Origin: Burkholderiales bacterium
Lineage (GTDB): Bacteria > Pseudomonadota > Gammaproteobacteria > Burkholderiales > Burkholderiaceae_C
Assembly (NCBI GenBank): GCA_005789685.1
Contig: SXXD01000096.1
Coordinates: 1-5,525 of the forward strand
Reading direction: 5' to 3'
Length of the DNA: 5,525 nt
Shown here: positions 1 to 4,928 of the stretch, piece by piece
How positions within the stretch are numbered: position 1 is the stretch's first letter
Layout of the letters: each line of letters begins with the position of its first letter
Program-made: the position numbers and the translations under genes
The notes under the pieces: model-generated
Seen by the model: only the letters and a program-made list of their open reading frames with translations
What the model was told of the DNA's origin: nothing
The model's database searches: none

Positions 1-428
1 AAATCATCGCCCACATCTCGCTCCAAGCCCAATTGTTGCCAACTGACAGACTGGTTGACCACCCCATCTTCTGAGCTGGCCAATACCCGGCCGTCCTCAG
101 TTAGCATGGACAAGGAACGAATGAAACTGGATTTTTCAATGGCGGATTTGAGCTGAGATTGCGTGGGCAAATTTGAAGATGAGCCCTGATTGGCAACCGT
201 CATGATGGCAGAGGAAGACTCTAGTGTTCGGCTTACATGGTTGAACAAGATGCGCGTCAATAAATCACCCATTGCCTCCTCTCGTTCTAGCGTGTCTTGC
301 CTGTCTTTCCAAAGGTAGATGCCAGCAACCAAGGAAATCAAAACAGCGACCGCTACCCCAAATCGGTAGACACCCAGAGAAGCAGTATTCTGGGACAGCG
401 TTGGCTTGGAGAGTGAGTTGCTTTTCAC
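1..428 (-). CDS. N-terminal part of a membrane-anchored sensory signalling protein (runs off the left edge)
   Basis: Reading leftward, a GTG at 428-426 opens a frame of 142 complete codons that is still open at base 1. The product begins with a polar ~20-residue tail, then one clear transmembrane segment at about residues 23-40 (FGVAVAVLISLVAGIYLW), then Lys/Arg/Glu-rich helix and a region (about 50-142) containing SFIRSLSMLTEDGRVLASS. That phrase is typical of the extracytoplasmic Cache-like input domains of Burkholderiales sensor kinases and diguanylate cyclases. The output domain lies outside the window, so kinase versus GGDEF/EAL cannot be decided. The start is GTG because an in-frame TGA sits 6 nt upstream; a weak GGGTGA lies just before it. 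An ATG at the preceding gene's stop (TAATG) is in another frame and ends after five codons. The start is 13 nt after the stop of the 675-442 frame, which suggests co-transcription. Confidence 0.72.
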   Translation of the reverse strand, partial: MKSNSLSKPTLSQNTASLGVYRFGVAVAVLISLVAGIYLWKDRQDTLEREEAMGDLLTRILFNHVSRTLESSSAIMTVANQGSSSNLPTQSQLKSAIEKSSFIRSLSMLTEDGRVLASSEDGVVNQSVSWQQLGLERDVGDD

Positions 429-441
429 ACTGATTCACCCA

Positions 442-675
442 TTATTTCAACAACACGATGGGCTCAAGATTGTTTGTTTTTGCGAGCTGACGCAATCGTC
501 CTTCTTCTTTGAACAGGCTCAAAAATGCATCGACCCTGATTTGCAAGCTGATTTCTCCTTTTGCAAAAGCGTAGGCGTACTCGTTAGCGTTCAGGCACAA
601 CAAATTGGACCGCCCAATTGTCACCCCAAGCTGCAGTTTCATGGATCTTGGCCTTTGGATATTCAAAACATTCAT
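442..675 (-). pseudogene. Probable remnant of a family-3 periplasmic solute-binding protein (C-terminal end only)
   Basis: This leftward 77-codon frame ends 13 nt before the sensor gene. Residues ~31-77 (NEYAYAFAKGEISL..., then AFLSLFKEEGRLRQLAK, ending EPIVLLK) resemble the last helices of SBP_bac_3 amino-acid-binding proteins, which usually read as a 'Y-A-F-x-K-G-D' strand followed by a 'L-x-x-F-K-x-D-G-R' helix. Such proteins are normally about 240-280 residues with a signal peptide. Here the frame starts beside AT-rich DNA, has no signal peptide, and residues 1-28 match nothing I recognise. The ATG at 675 has no Shine-Dalgarno sequence; an internal ATG at 642 is equally weak. I infer that a receptor gene partnering the downstream sensor has lost most of its 5' part. 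A genuine small protein is the alternative. The family resemblance is from memory and moderate. Confidence 0.45.
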
Positions 676-694
676 GTATAAGAATTCAATAGTT

Positions 695-722
695 TTTATA
701 TTTACTTTAGATTAAACACCAA
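695..722 (-). promoter_or_regulatory. Possible sigma-70-like promoter reading leftward
   Basis: On the minus strand TTGGTG (722-717) is followed after 16 bp by TATAAA (700-695). This would start transcripts near 688, about 13 nt before the ATG at 675, and would serve the solute-binding remnant and the sensor gene. The -35 matches only its TTG core and the region is AT-rich, so a chance match is possible. Confidence 0.3.
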
Positions 723-741
723 AAAACTCTTTAAATCTAAA
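706..741. repeat. Inverted repeat in the AT-rich spacer (8-bp arms)
   Basis: TTTAGATT at 706-713 and AATCTAAA at 734-741 are perfect inverted copies separated by 20 bp. A near-direct copy of the left arm, TTTAGAATTAA, follows at 752-762. The left arm overlaps the spacer of the proposed leftward promoter (695-722), a suitable place for a dimeric regulator. In AT-rich DNA an 8-bp match can also be chance. Confidence 0.3.
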
Positions 742-745
742 TTAT

Positions 746-940
746 TCATTCTTTAGAATTAATTTGTGAGTTTACAGATTCGTGCGACAATCTGCACGTT
801 GCCGCCTCCAGTTGCCGCAACATCAGCACTTCTGCTGGGGTTTGACCCAGGTACCCGCCTGTGGTTTCCATACCCACCTGTGAATCCCATCGGTCTTTGA
901 CTGGCGGCTGTTTCCAAACAGCCTGACAAACCGATGCCAT
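746..940 (-). CDS. Possible small protein of 64 residues, unknown function
   Basis: Leftward from ATG 940-938, preceded by AAAAAAGG six bases upstream as a possible ribosome-binding site, a frame of 64 codons ends at TGA 748-746. The product starts [18 protein letters not shown] and ends with a polar AT-rich tail. I recognise no domain, signal peptide or membrane segment. Codon choice in the first ~45 codons looks ordinary for this genome (CTG, GAA, ACC, GTG, CAG), which is why I list it. The same bases form nested hairpins just upstream of the rightward helicase gene, so the frame may be only the complement of a structured leader. The gene would be divergent from rhlE and upstream of the sensor remnant. 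I consider gene and no-gene about equally likely, leaning to no gene. Confidence 0.3.
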   Translation of the reverse strand: MASVCQAVWKQPPVKDRWDSQVGMETTGGYLGQTPAEVLMLRQLEAATCRLSHESVNSQINSKE

Positions 941-962
941 GCGCCTTTTTTGGCGCGCCATC
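780..962 (+). promoter_or_regulatory. Structured leader region upstream of the RhlE helicase gene
   Basis: This GC-richer stretch follows AT-rich DNA and can fold into nested stems on the plus strand. The outer stem pairs CATCGGT (888-894) with ACCGATG (930-936), extended by TTG (897-899) with CAA (927-929). Inside it GGCTGTT (906-912) pairs with AACAGCC (917-923) around a 4-nt loop. A smaller hairpin CAGCA/TGCTG lies near 825-840. A further GCGCC (941-945) / GGCGC (952-956) stem encloses six T residues and ends just before the helicase ATG at 963, where no Shine-Dalgarno sequence is visible. RNA-helicase genes are often controlled through long structured leaders, so translational or cold-dependent control is a reasonable inference. 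I cannot assign an RNA family. Confidence 0.4.
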
Positions 963-2825
963 ATGAAATTTGAAGAATTGAATTTGGCTCCGGCCATTCT
1001 GCAGGCCGTGCAAGAGCAAGGCTACGACACTCCCACGCCCGTTCAGGCTCAAGCGATCCCCATCGTCTTGGCAGGTCACGACCTGTTGGCTGGTGCACAA
1101 ACTGGCACCGGAAAAACAGCCGCCTTCATGCTACCCATCTTGCACAAACTGAGCCTGTCAGAGGCCGGTCGAAATAAATTTGGCGGTAAAGCCATTCGCG
1201 CGCTGGTGCTCACGCCCACCCGTGAATTAGCCGCCCAGATTGAAGAGTCAGCTAAAGATTACGGCAAATACCTTAGCCTGCAGTCTACCGTTGTATTTGG
1301 TGGCGTTGGCATGAAACCCCAAGTGGATCGCGTCAAGCGCGGCGTCGATGTCTTGGTGGCCACCCCAGGCCGCTTGCTCGACTTGCAAGGCCAAGGCCTG
1401 CTCGATTTGGCCAGCATTGAAATTTTGGTCTTGGACGAAGCCGACAGAATGCTCGACATGGGCTTCATTCATGACGTGAAAAAAATCTTGGCCTTGGTGC
1501 CCAAAGAAAAACAAAGCTTGTTGTTTTCCGCCACCTTCAGCGATGAAATTCGCGACCTGGCTGCCACGCTTTTAAGGAATCCACAGAGCATTCAAGTCAC
1601 GCCCAACAACACCACGGTGCAACGCATCTCTCAAGTCATCCACCCAGTGGGTCGTGGGAAGAAAAAAGAAGTGTTGGTGCACATCATCAATCAGCACAAC
1701 TGGAGTCAAGTTCTGGTGTTCACGCGCACCAAGTTTGGCGCTAACAATGTGGCCGACTACCTGACCAAAAACGGCATCAAGTCCATGGCATTGCATGGCA
1801 ACAAGAGCCAAACTGCTCGCACCCAGGCCTTGGCTGGATTCAAGAGCGGCGACATTCGAGTCTTGGTCGCCACCGACATCGCAGCCCGCGGCATTGACAT
1901 TGAAGACTTGCCACATGTCGTGAATTACGAAATTCCCAATGTGTCTGAAGATTACGTGCACCGCATCGGCCGAACGGGCCGCGCCGGGGCAAGCGGCGAA
2001 GCGGTTAGCTTGGTGTGCTTGGACGAAGAAGGTTTCATGATGGAAATCGAGCGCTTCACCAAACAAGAAATTCCTGTCCAAATTTTGGAAGGCTTTGGAC
2101 CCGAACCAGGTGAGAGGCCTGAACCCATTGCAATGGGGCGTCAAACTTTGTGGGGCGGTGCAGGCCGTCCACCAAGCCGTGATGTGATGCAAGCAGCCGC
2201 CAAAGCAGCACGCACCGACATGATGCAGCGCATTCGCGAAAGCAAAGGTGCAGTCGGTGAAGGCGGTGGCGGTGGCGGTGGACGTGGTGGTCGCCCCAGT
2301 GGCAACGGTGGTGGTCAAGCCCGCCCTGAAGGTGGCGCCGGTCGCTCACGCAATGGCCCTCCTCCTTCACGTCGTGGTGGTCCTGCACAGGGTCCACGCA
2401 CTGATCGCCAAGATCGGGGCGAAAGAAGATTTGATGGCTCCCCAACGGACCGTTTCAATGAGCGTGGCGATCGTCGCAACGACCGTCCCAATGATGGACC
2501 CAATGACCGCAATATGGACAGAGACCATGACCACGGTCCCCGTGGCGATGAGTTGCCACGCCACATCGACCCGCTCATGACCAATCAATTTGCACGTCAA
2601 GGCGCGCCACGTCGCAACAGCGGTGGCGGTGGCGGTGGCGGCCAACCCGATCCAACTCGCACCAGCATCGACAGTTTGGCTGGCAGTGGCCGCGGCGGTC
2701 CACGCCGTAATGGTGGTGGCGGTGGTGGTGGATTTGGCGGCGGCAATGGCGGTGGCCGCCGAAGTGGTGGCGGTGGCGGTGGCTACGGTGGCGGCAATGG
2801 CGGCGGCCGATCTTTCGGTCGCTGA
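963..2825 (+). CDS. rhlE: DEAD-box ATP-dependent RNA helicase, RhlE type
   Basis: This 620-residue protein should unwind short RNA duplexes using ATP, acting in ribosome assembly, RNA decay and cold adaptation in the cytoplasm. All core motifs are present: Q motif (PTPVQ, 24-28), Walker A AQTGTGKT (45-52), PTRELA (85-90), TPGR (134-137), DEAD (158-161), SAT (189-191), LVFTRTK (251-257), [10 protein letters not shown] (303-312) and HRIGRTGR (333-340). The core ends near 380. The tail (433-620) is low complexity: four runs of six or seven glycines, RGG-like pieces, an Asp/Asn/Arg segment (about 478-527), and the phrase [15 protein letters not shown] (563-577) that I associate with Burkholderiales RhlE. 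Such tails bind RNA and promote clustering. I start at ATG 963 (MKFEELNL, the family's usual beginning); an in-frame ATG at 939 would add eight residues (MRLFWRAI). Neither start has a clear ribosome-binding site. Confidence 0.93.
   Translation: MKFEELNLAPAILQAVQEQGYDTPTPVQAQAIPIVLAGHDLLAGAQTGTGKTAAFMLPILHKLSLSEAGRNKFGGKAIRALVLTPTRELAAQIEESAKDYGKYLSLQSTVVFGGVGMKPQVDRVKRGVDVLVATPGRLLDLQGQGLLDLASIEILVLDEADRMLDMGFIHDVKKILALVPKEKQSLLFSATFSDEIRDLAATLLRNPQSIQVTPNNTTVQRISQVIHPVGRGKKKEVLVHIINQHNWSQVLVFTRTKFGANNVADYLTKNGIKSMALHGNKSQTARTQALAGFKSGDIRVLVATDIAARGIDIEDLPHVVNYEIPNVSEDYVHRIGRTGRAGASGEAVSLVCLDEEGFMMEIERFTKQEIPVQILEGFGPEPGERPEPIAMGRQTLWGGAGRPPSRDVMQAAAKAARTDMMQRIRESKGAVGEGGGGGGGRGGRPSGNGGGQARPEGGAGRSRNGPPPSRRGGPAQGPRTDRQDRGERRFDGSPTDRFNERGDRRNDRPNDGPNDRNMDRDHDHGPRGDELPRHIDPLMTNQFARQGAPRRNSGGGGGGGQPDPTRTSIDSLAGSGRGGPRRNGGGGGGGFGGGNGGGRRSGGGGGGYGGGNGGGRSFGR
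2262..2282 (+). repeat. Glycine-codon run in the rhlE tail
   Basis: Seven consecutive glycine codons, mostly alternating GGT and GGC. Sister runs lie at 2622-2642, 2712-2732 and 2766-2783. The duplicated unit (F/Y)GGGNGGGR is encoded at 2733-2759 and 2784-2810. These short tandem repeats are prone to slippage, which in multiples of three would change tail length without breaking the frame. Confidence 0.7.
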
Positions 2826-2841
2826 TTAGAAGTCAATCAGC
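2821..2841. terminator. Perfect hairpin joining the stop codons of two convergent genes
   Basis: GCTGATT (2821-2827) and AATCAGC (2835-2841) form a 7-bp stem with the 7-nt loop AGAAGTC. The rhlE stop TGA (2823-2825) lies in the left arm and the stop of the leftward gene (2839-2837) in the right arm. Being symmetrical it could act on transcripts from both sides. No T-tract follows on either strand, so it is not a standard intrinsic terminator; RNA 3'-end protection is a possible role. Confidence 0.4.
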
Positions 2842-3121
2842 AATTCGCCCGCCTGTGATCGGCAACGGCCCGGTCATCGAACCTCATGTCGGGGCTGCGC
2901 AGTTCACGGTGCTTGGTCACCCTGCCGCGCATTCTGGCGCGCCACATTTTAAAAGAACGCGAACTGAGTTCGGCACGCATGATTTTGATCACGCCAGATT
3001 CCGTCACGCCCGTTCTTTCAAAGATCGTCTCAAAGGTGGTGCGATCTTCCCATGCCATTTGAATCACGGCGGACACATCCCCAGGGCTGAGGTTCAATGA
3101 AGTTTCAAGTGATTGAGGCAT
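2837..3121 (-). CDS. TIGR03643/DUF2805-family small protein
   Basis: This 94-residue protein belongs, by its conserved pattern, to the uncharacterised TIGR03643 (DUF2805) family. Diagnostic pieces are SPGDVSAVIQMAWEDRTTFE (12-31), a central helix-turn-helix-like region (TGVTESGVIKIMRAEL, 37-52), then SFKMWRARMRGRVTKHR (56-72) and MRFDDRAVADHRR (79-91). The central part and basic C-terminal half suggest nucleic-acid binding, but no activity is known to me. It is cytoplasmic, without signal peptide or membrane segment. ATG 3121 (MPQSLE) gives the family's usual length. In-frame ATGs at 3163 and 3241 would add 14 or 40 residues unlike the family, and none has a clear ribosome-binding site. It diverges from the DUF2256-photolyase set with a 90-bp gap, and I recall these families recurring together near such photolyases. 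Confidence 0.82.
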   Translation of the reverse strand: MPQSLETSLNLSPGDVSAVIQMAWEDRTTFETIFERTGVTESGVIKIMRAELSSRSFKMWRARMRGRVTKHRELRSPDMRFDDRAVADHRRANC

Positions 3122-3211
3122 GATGGAAAAACCAAACGGGTCAGATCTATAGGATAGGGACATTATCGAACAAGCCAGCAAACACCAGCGGCTTCCCGCC
3201 ACAATAGCCCC
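3122..3211. promoter_or_regulatory. Divergent intergenic region of the photolyase group
   Basis: These 90 bp lie between the leftward TIGR03643 gene and the rightward DUF2256-photolyase set, so promoters for both should be here. On the minus strand GATAAT (3168-3163) is a fair -10 hexamer but lacks a good -35. On the plus strand I see no convincing sigma-70 pair. There is no Shine-Dalgarno sequence before either start codon, so leaderless or atypical initiation is possible. No clear operator is visible. Confidence 0.4.
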
Positions 3212-3391
3212 ATGAGGACCTCTTTCAAAGGCAACAAACAAAGCCTACCTAGCAAGCCCTGCACCGTGTGCGGGCGGGACATGACCTGGCGCAAGGCTTG
3301 GGCTAAAAATTGGGATCAGGTTTTGTATTGCTCAGAAGCATGCAGAAAGAAAAAATCTGCAGGTCCTCAAGGAAACATCCAACATGGCTAA
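3212..3391 (+). CDS. DUF2256-family four-cysteine zinc-ribbon-like small protein
   Basis: This 59-residue protein is of unknown function. It carries the DUF2256 signature: CTVCG (C17, C20), then DMTWRKAWAKNWDQV (23-37), then YCSEACR (C40, C44). A CxxC-x19-CxxxC arrangement with a basic Lys-rich end should hold one zinc ion. The family's conserved W-R-K...W...W-D...Y-C-S pattern is fully present, so it appears functional. It is cytoplasmic with no signal peptide. ATG 3212 is the only ATG in this frame after a TAG at 3155, but no ribosome-binding site precedes it. Its stop TAA (3389-3391) lies inside the first codons of the photolyase gene, an 8-nt overlap in another frame, implying co-transcription and probably coupled translation. 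A link to the photolyase, such as cofactor or Fe-S handling or DNA binding, is inference from position. Confidence 0.9.
   Translation: MRTSFKGNKQSLPSKPCTVCGRDMTWRKAWAKNWDQVLYCSEACRKKKSAGPQGNIQHG
3369..3373 (+). promoter_or_regulatory. Ribosome-binding site of the photolyase gene
   Basis: AAGGA, ten bases before ATG 3384, lies inside the end of the DUF2256 gene. It is the clearest Shine-Dalgarno sequence in this gene group and supports the overlapping start. Confidence 0.6.
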
Positions 3392-4925
3392 ATCATTGCG
3401 TCATTTGGTCTTGATCTTGGGTGATCAACTGAGCCTAGATTCAACAGCCTTGGTTGACTTTGACCCCACACAAGACATCATTTGGATGGCTGAAGTGATG
3501 GAGGAGTCAACCCATGTTGCGTCTTCCAAACAGCGGAGCACTTTGTTTCTCAGTGCAATGCGCCACTTTGCCGAAACCCTCAAAGCCAAAGGCTGGCCAC
3601 TCAATTACACCCAGCTAGACGACTTAAGCAACACGGGCACCTTGGCGGGCGAACTCGACAAAGCCATTCAAAAACTAAGGCCGCAAAAACTGCTCATGAC
3701 AGCGCCTGGGGAATGGCGCGTTTTGCAAAGCTTGCGAGCCGCTGCTAAAAATAATGACTTGGCATTGGACATTCGGGATGACGCGCACTTCTTTAGCACC
3801 GTGCGTGACTTCGCCGAGCACGCTAAAGGCCGCAAACAATTGCGCCAAGAATTTTTTTACCGAGAGTTGCGTCAAAAAACTGGCATCTTGATGGACGGCA
3901 AAAAACCCATCGGCGGTCAGTGGAACTTTGACGAAGAAAATCGCGGCAGCTTTGGCAAGGCAGGCCCGGGCTTGTTGCCCAAACCCTTGCGATTTGAACC
4001 CGACAGCATCACACAAGATGTGATGAACTTGGTCAATGAAAAGCTGGCTGCAAACCCAGGCAATTTGAACAGCTTTGGCTGGCCCGTCACACGCACGCAA
4101 GCCCTTGAAGCACTTGACAACTTCATTCAGCACCGACTGCCCTGCTTTGGCTTGTATCAAGATGCGATGTGGGAGGGTGAGGTTTGGCTTTACCACTCGC
4201 ACATTGCAAGCGCCTTGAATTTGAAACTGCTCAATTCCAGAGAAGTGGTGAATGCTGCAGAACAAGCTTATGTCAAAGGTCATGCGCCGCTGCCAGCGGT
4301 TGAAGGCTTTATTCGTCAAATTTTAGGATGGCGAGAATATGTGCGCGGCATCTACTGGACGCAAATGCCAGAGTATTTAGAGCGCAATGAAATGCAGGCC
4401 TCAGCTCACTTGCCCACGTTTTACTGGACCGGCGACACAGACATGGCTTGCTTGCGGGACGCCATTTCTCAAACGCTGAACCACGGCTATGCCCACCACA
4501 TTCAGCGCCTGATGGCCACGGGGCTTTATGCGCTGTTGCTGGGCGTGGTGCCTAAAGAAGTTCATGCCTGGTACTTGGGTGTTTATGTGGATGCGGTGGA
4601 ATGGGTTGAACTTCCCAATACTTTGGGCATGAGCCAGTTTGCAGATGGCGGCGTGATGGCCAGCAAACCCTATGTGGCCAGCGGCAAATACATTGACCGA
4701 ATGAGCAATCACTGCAAAAGTTGCCGTTTCAATCCTGGCCTGTCAGTCGGCGAGAATGCTTGTCCATTCACCACCCTTTATTGGGATTACCTGAACCGAC
4801 ATGTCGATGTATTGGCCAAAAATCCTCGCATGCTGATGCAGCTTAAAAATCTGAATCGACTTTCAAACGAAGAGCGAACCGCAATTGCAGCGCAAGCGAA
4901 ATTACTCACCAACACCTCTATTTGA
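3384..4925 (+). CDS. phrB: Iron-sulfur photolyase/cryptochrome (FeS-BCP, PhrB/CryB-like)
   Basis: This 513-residue flavoprotein should use blue light to repair (6-4) photoproducts in DNA or act as a cryptochrome. It fits the photolyase-related (DPRP) family: an N-terminal alpha/beta antenna domain (RHLVLILGDQLS, 6-17) and a helical FAD domain (about 230-513) with EGFIRQILGWREYVRG (307-322), NHGYAHHIQRLM (366-377) and WYLGVYVDAVEWVELPNTLG (396-415). Cysteines 356, 444, 447 and 460 have the same spacings (88, 3, 13) as those I recall binding the [4Fe-4S] cluster in Agrobacterium PhrB (350, 438, 441, 454). With the same +6 offset, H371/H372, W348, W396 and Y397 match PhrB residues I recall as active-site or electron-transfer positions. 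Length is about that of PhrB (507). The likely antenna is dimethyl-ribityllumazine. The gene overlaps DUF2256 by 8 nt and is 3 nt from the next gene. Repair versus signalling is undecided. Confidence 0.95.
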   Translation: MAKSLRHLVLILGDQLSLDSTALVDFDPTQDIIWMAEVMEESTHVASSKQRSTLFLSAMRHFAETLKAKGWPLNYTQLDDLSNTGTLAGELDKAIQKLRPQKLLMTAPGEWRVLQSLRAAAKNNDLALDIRDDAHFFSTVRDFAEHAKGRKQLRQEFFYRELRQKTGILMDGKKPIGGQWNFDEENRGSFGKAGPGLLPKPLRFEPDSITQDVMNLVNEKLAANPGNLNSFGWPVTRTQALEALDNFIQHRLPCFGLYQDAMWEGEVWLYHSHIASALNLKLLNSREVVNAAEQAYVKGHAPLPAVEGFIRQILGWREYVRGIYWTQMPEYLERNEMQASAHLPTFYWTGDTDMACLRDAISQTLNHGYAHHIQRLMATGLYALLLGVVPKEVHAWYLGVYVDAVEWVELPNTLGMSQFADGGVMASKPYVASGKYIDRMSNHCKSCRFNPGLSVGENACPFTTLYWDYLNRHVDVLAKNPRMLMQLKNLNRLSNEERTAIAAQAKLLTNTSI

Positions 4926-4928
4926 AGA

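Noticed and set aside
406..681. Rightward 91-codon open frame
   Set aside because: It overlaps the sensor N-terminus and the solute-binding remnant on the other strand, has no family-like pattern and no ribosome-binding site.
941..956. GCGCC-T6-GGCGC as an intrinsic terminator
   Set aside because: The T residues are in the loop and not after the stem, and the helicase start follows immediately.
939..962. ATG 939 as the rhlE start
   Set aside because: It adds MRLFWRAI, unlike the family start, and runs through a hairpin; ATG 963 gives the usual MKFEEL beginning. Neither has a ribosome-binding site, so some doubt remains.
1572..2318. Leftward 248-codon open frame inside rhlE
   Set aside because: Antisense to a fully motif-supported helicase; composition rich in His/Cys/Ala as expected from a complement frame.
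2262..2810. Possible CRISPR or satellite array
   Set aside because: The repeats are in-frame glycine codons without fixed-length spacers.
2248..2829. Val/Ala/Met-rich rightward frames under the rhlE tail
   Set aside because: They are frame-shifted readings of the GGT/GGC repeats (giving VAVAV-like strings) and not genes.
3122..3241. Longer start (ATG 3241) for the TIGR03643 gene
   Set aside because: The extra 40 residues do not resemble the family and would overlap the DUF2256 gene start on the other strand.
3675..4319. Leftward 214-codon open frame inside the photolyase gene
   Set aside because: Antisense to a conserved enzyme; no recognisable domain, and its ends follow no gene-like signal.
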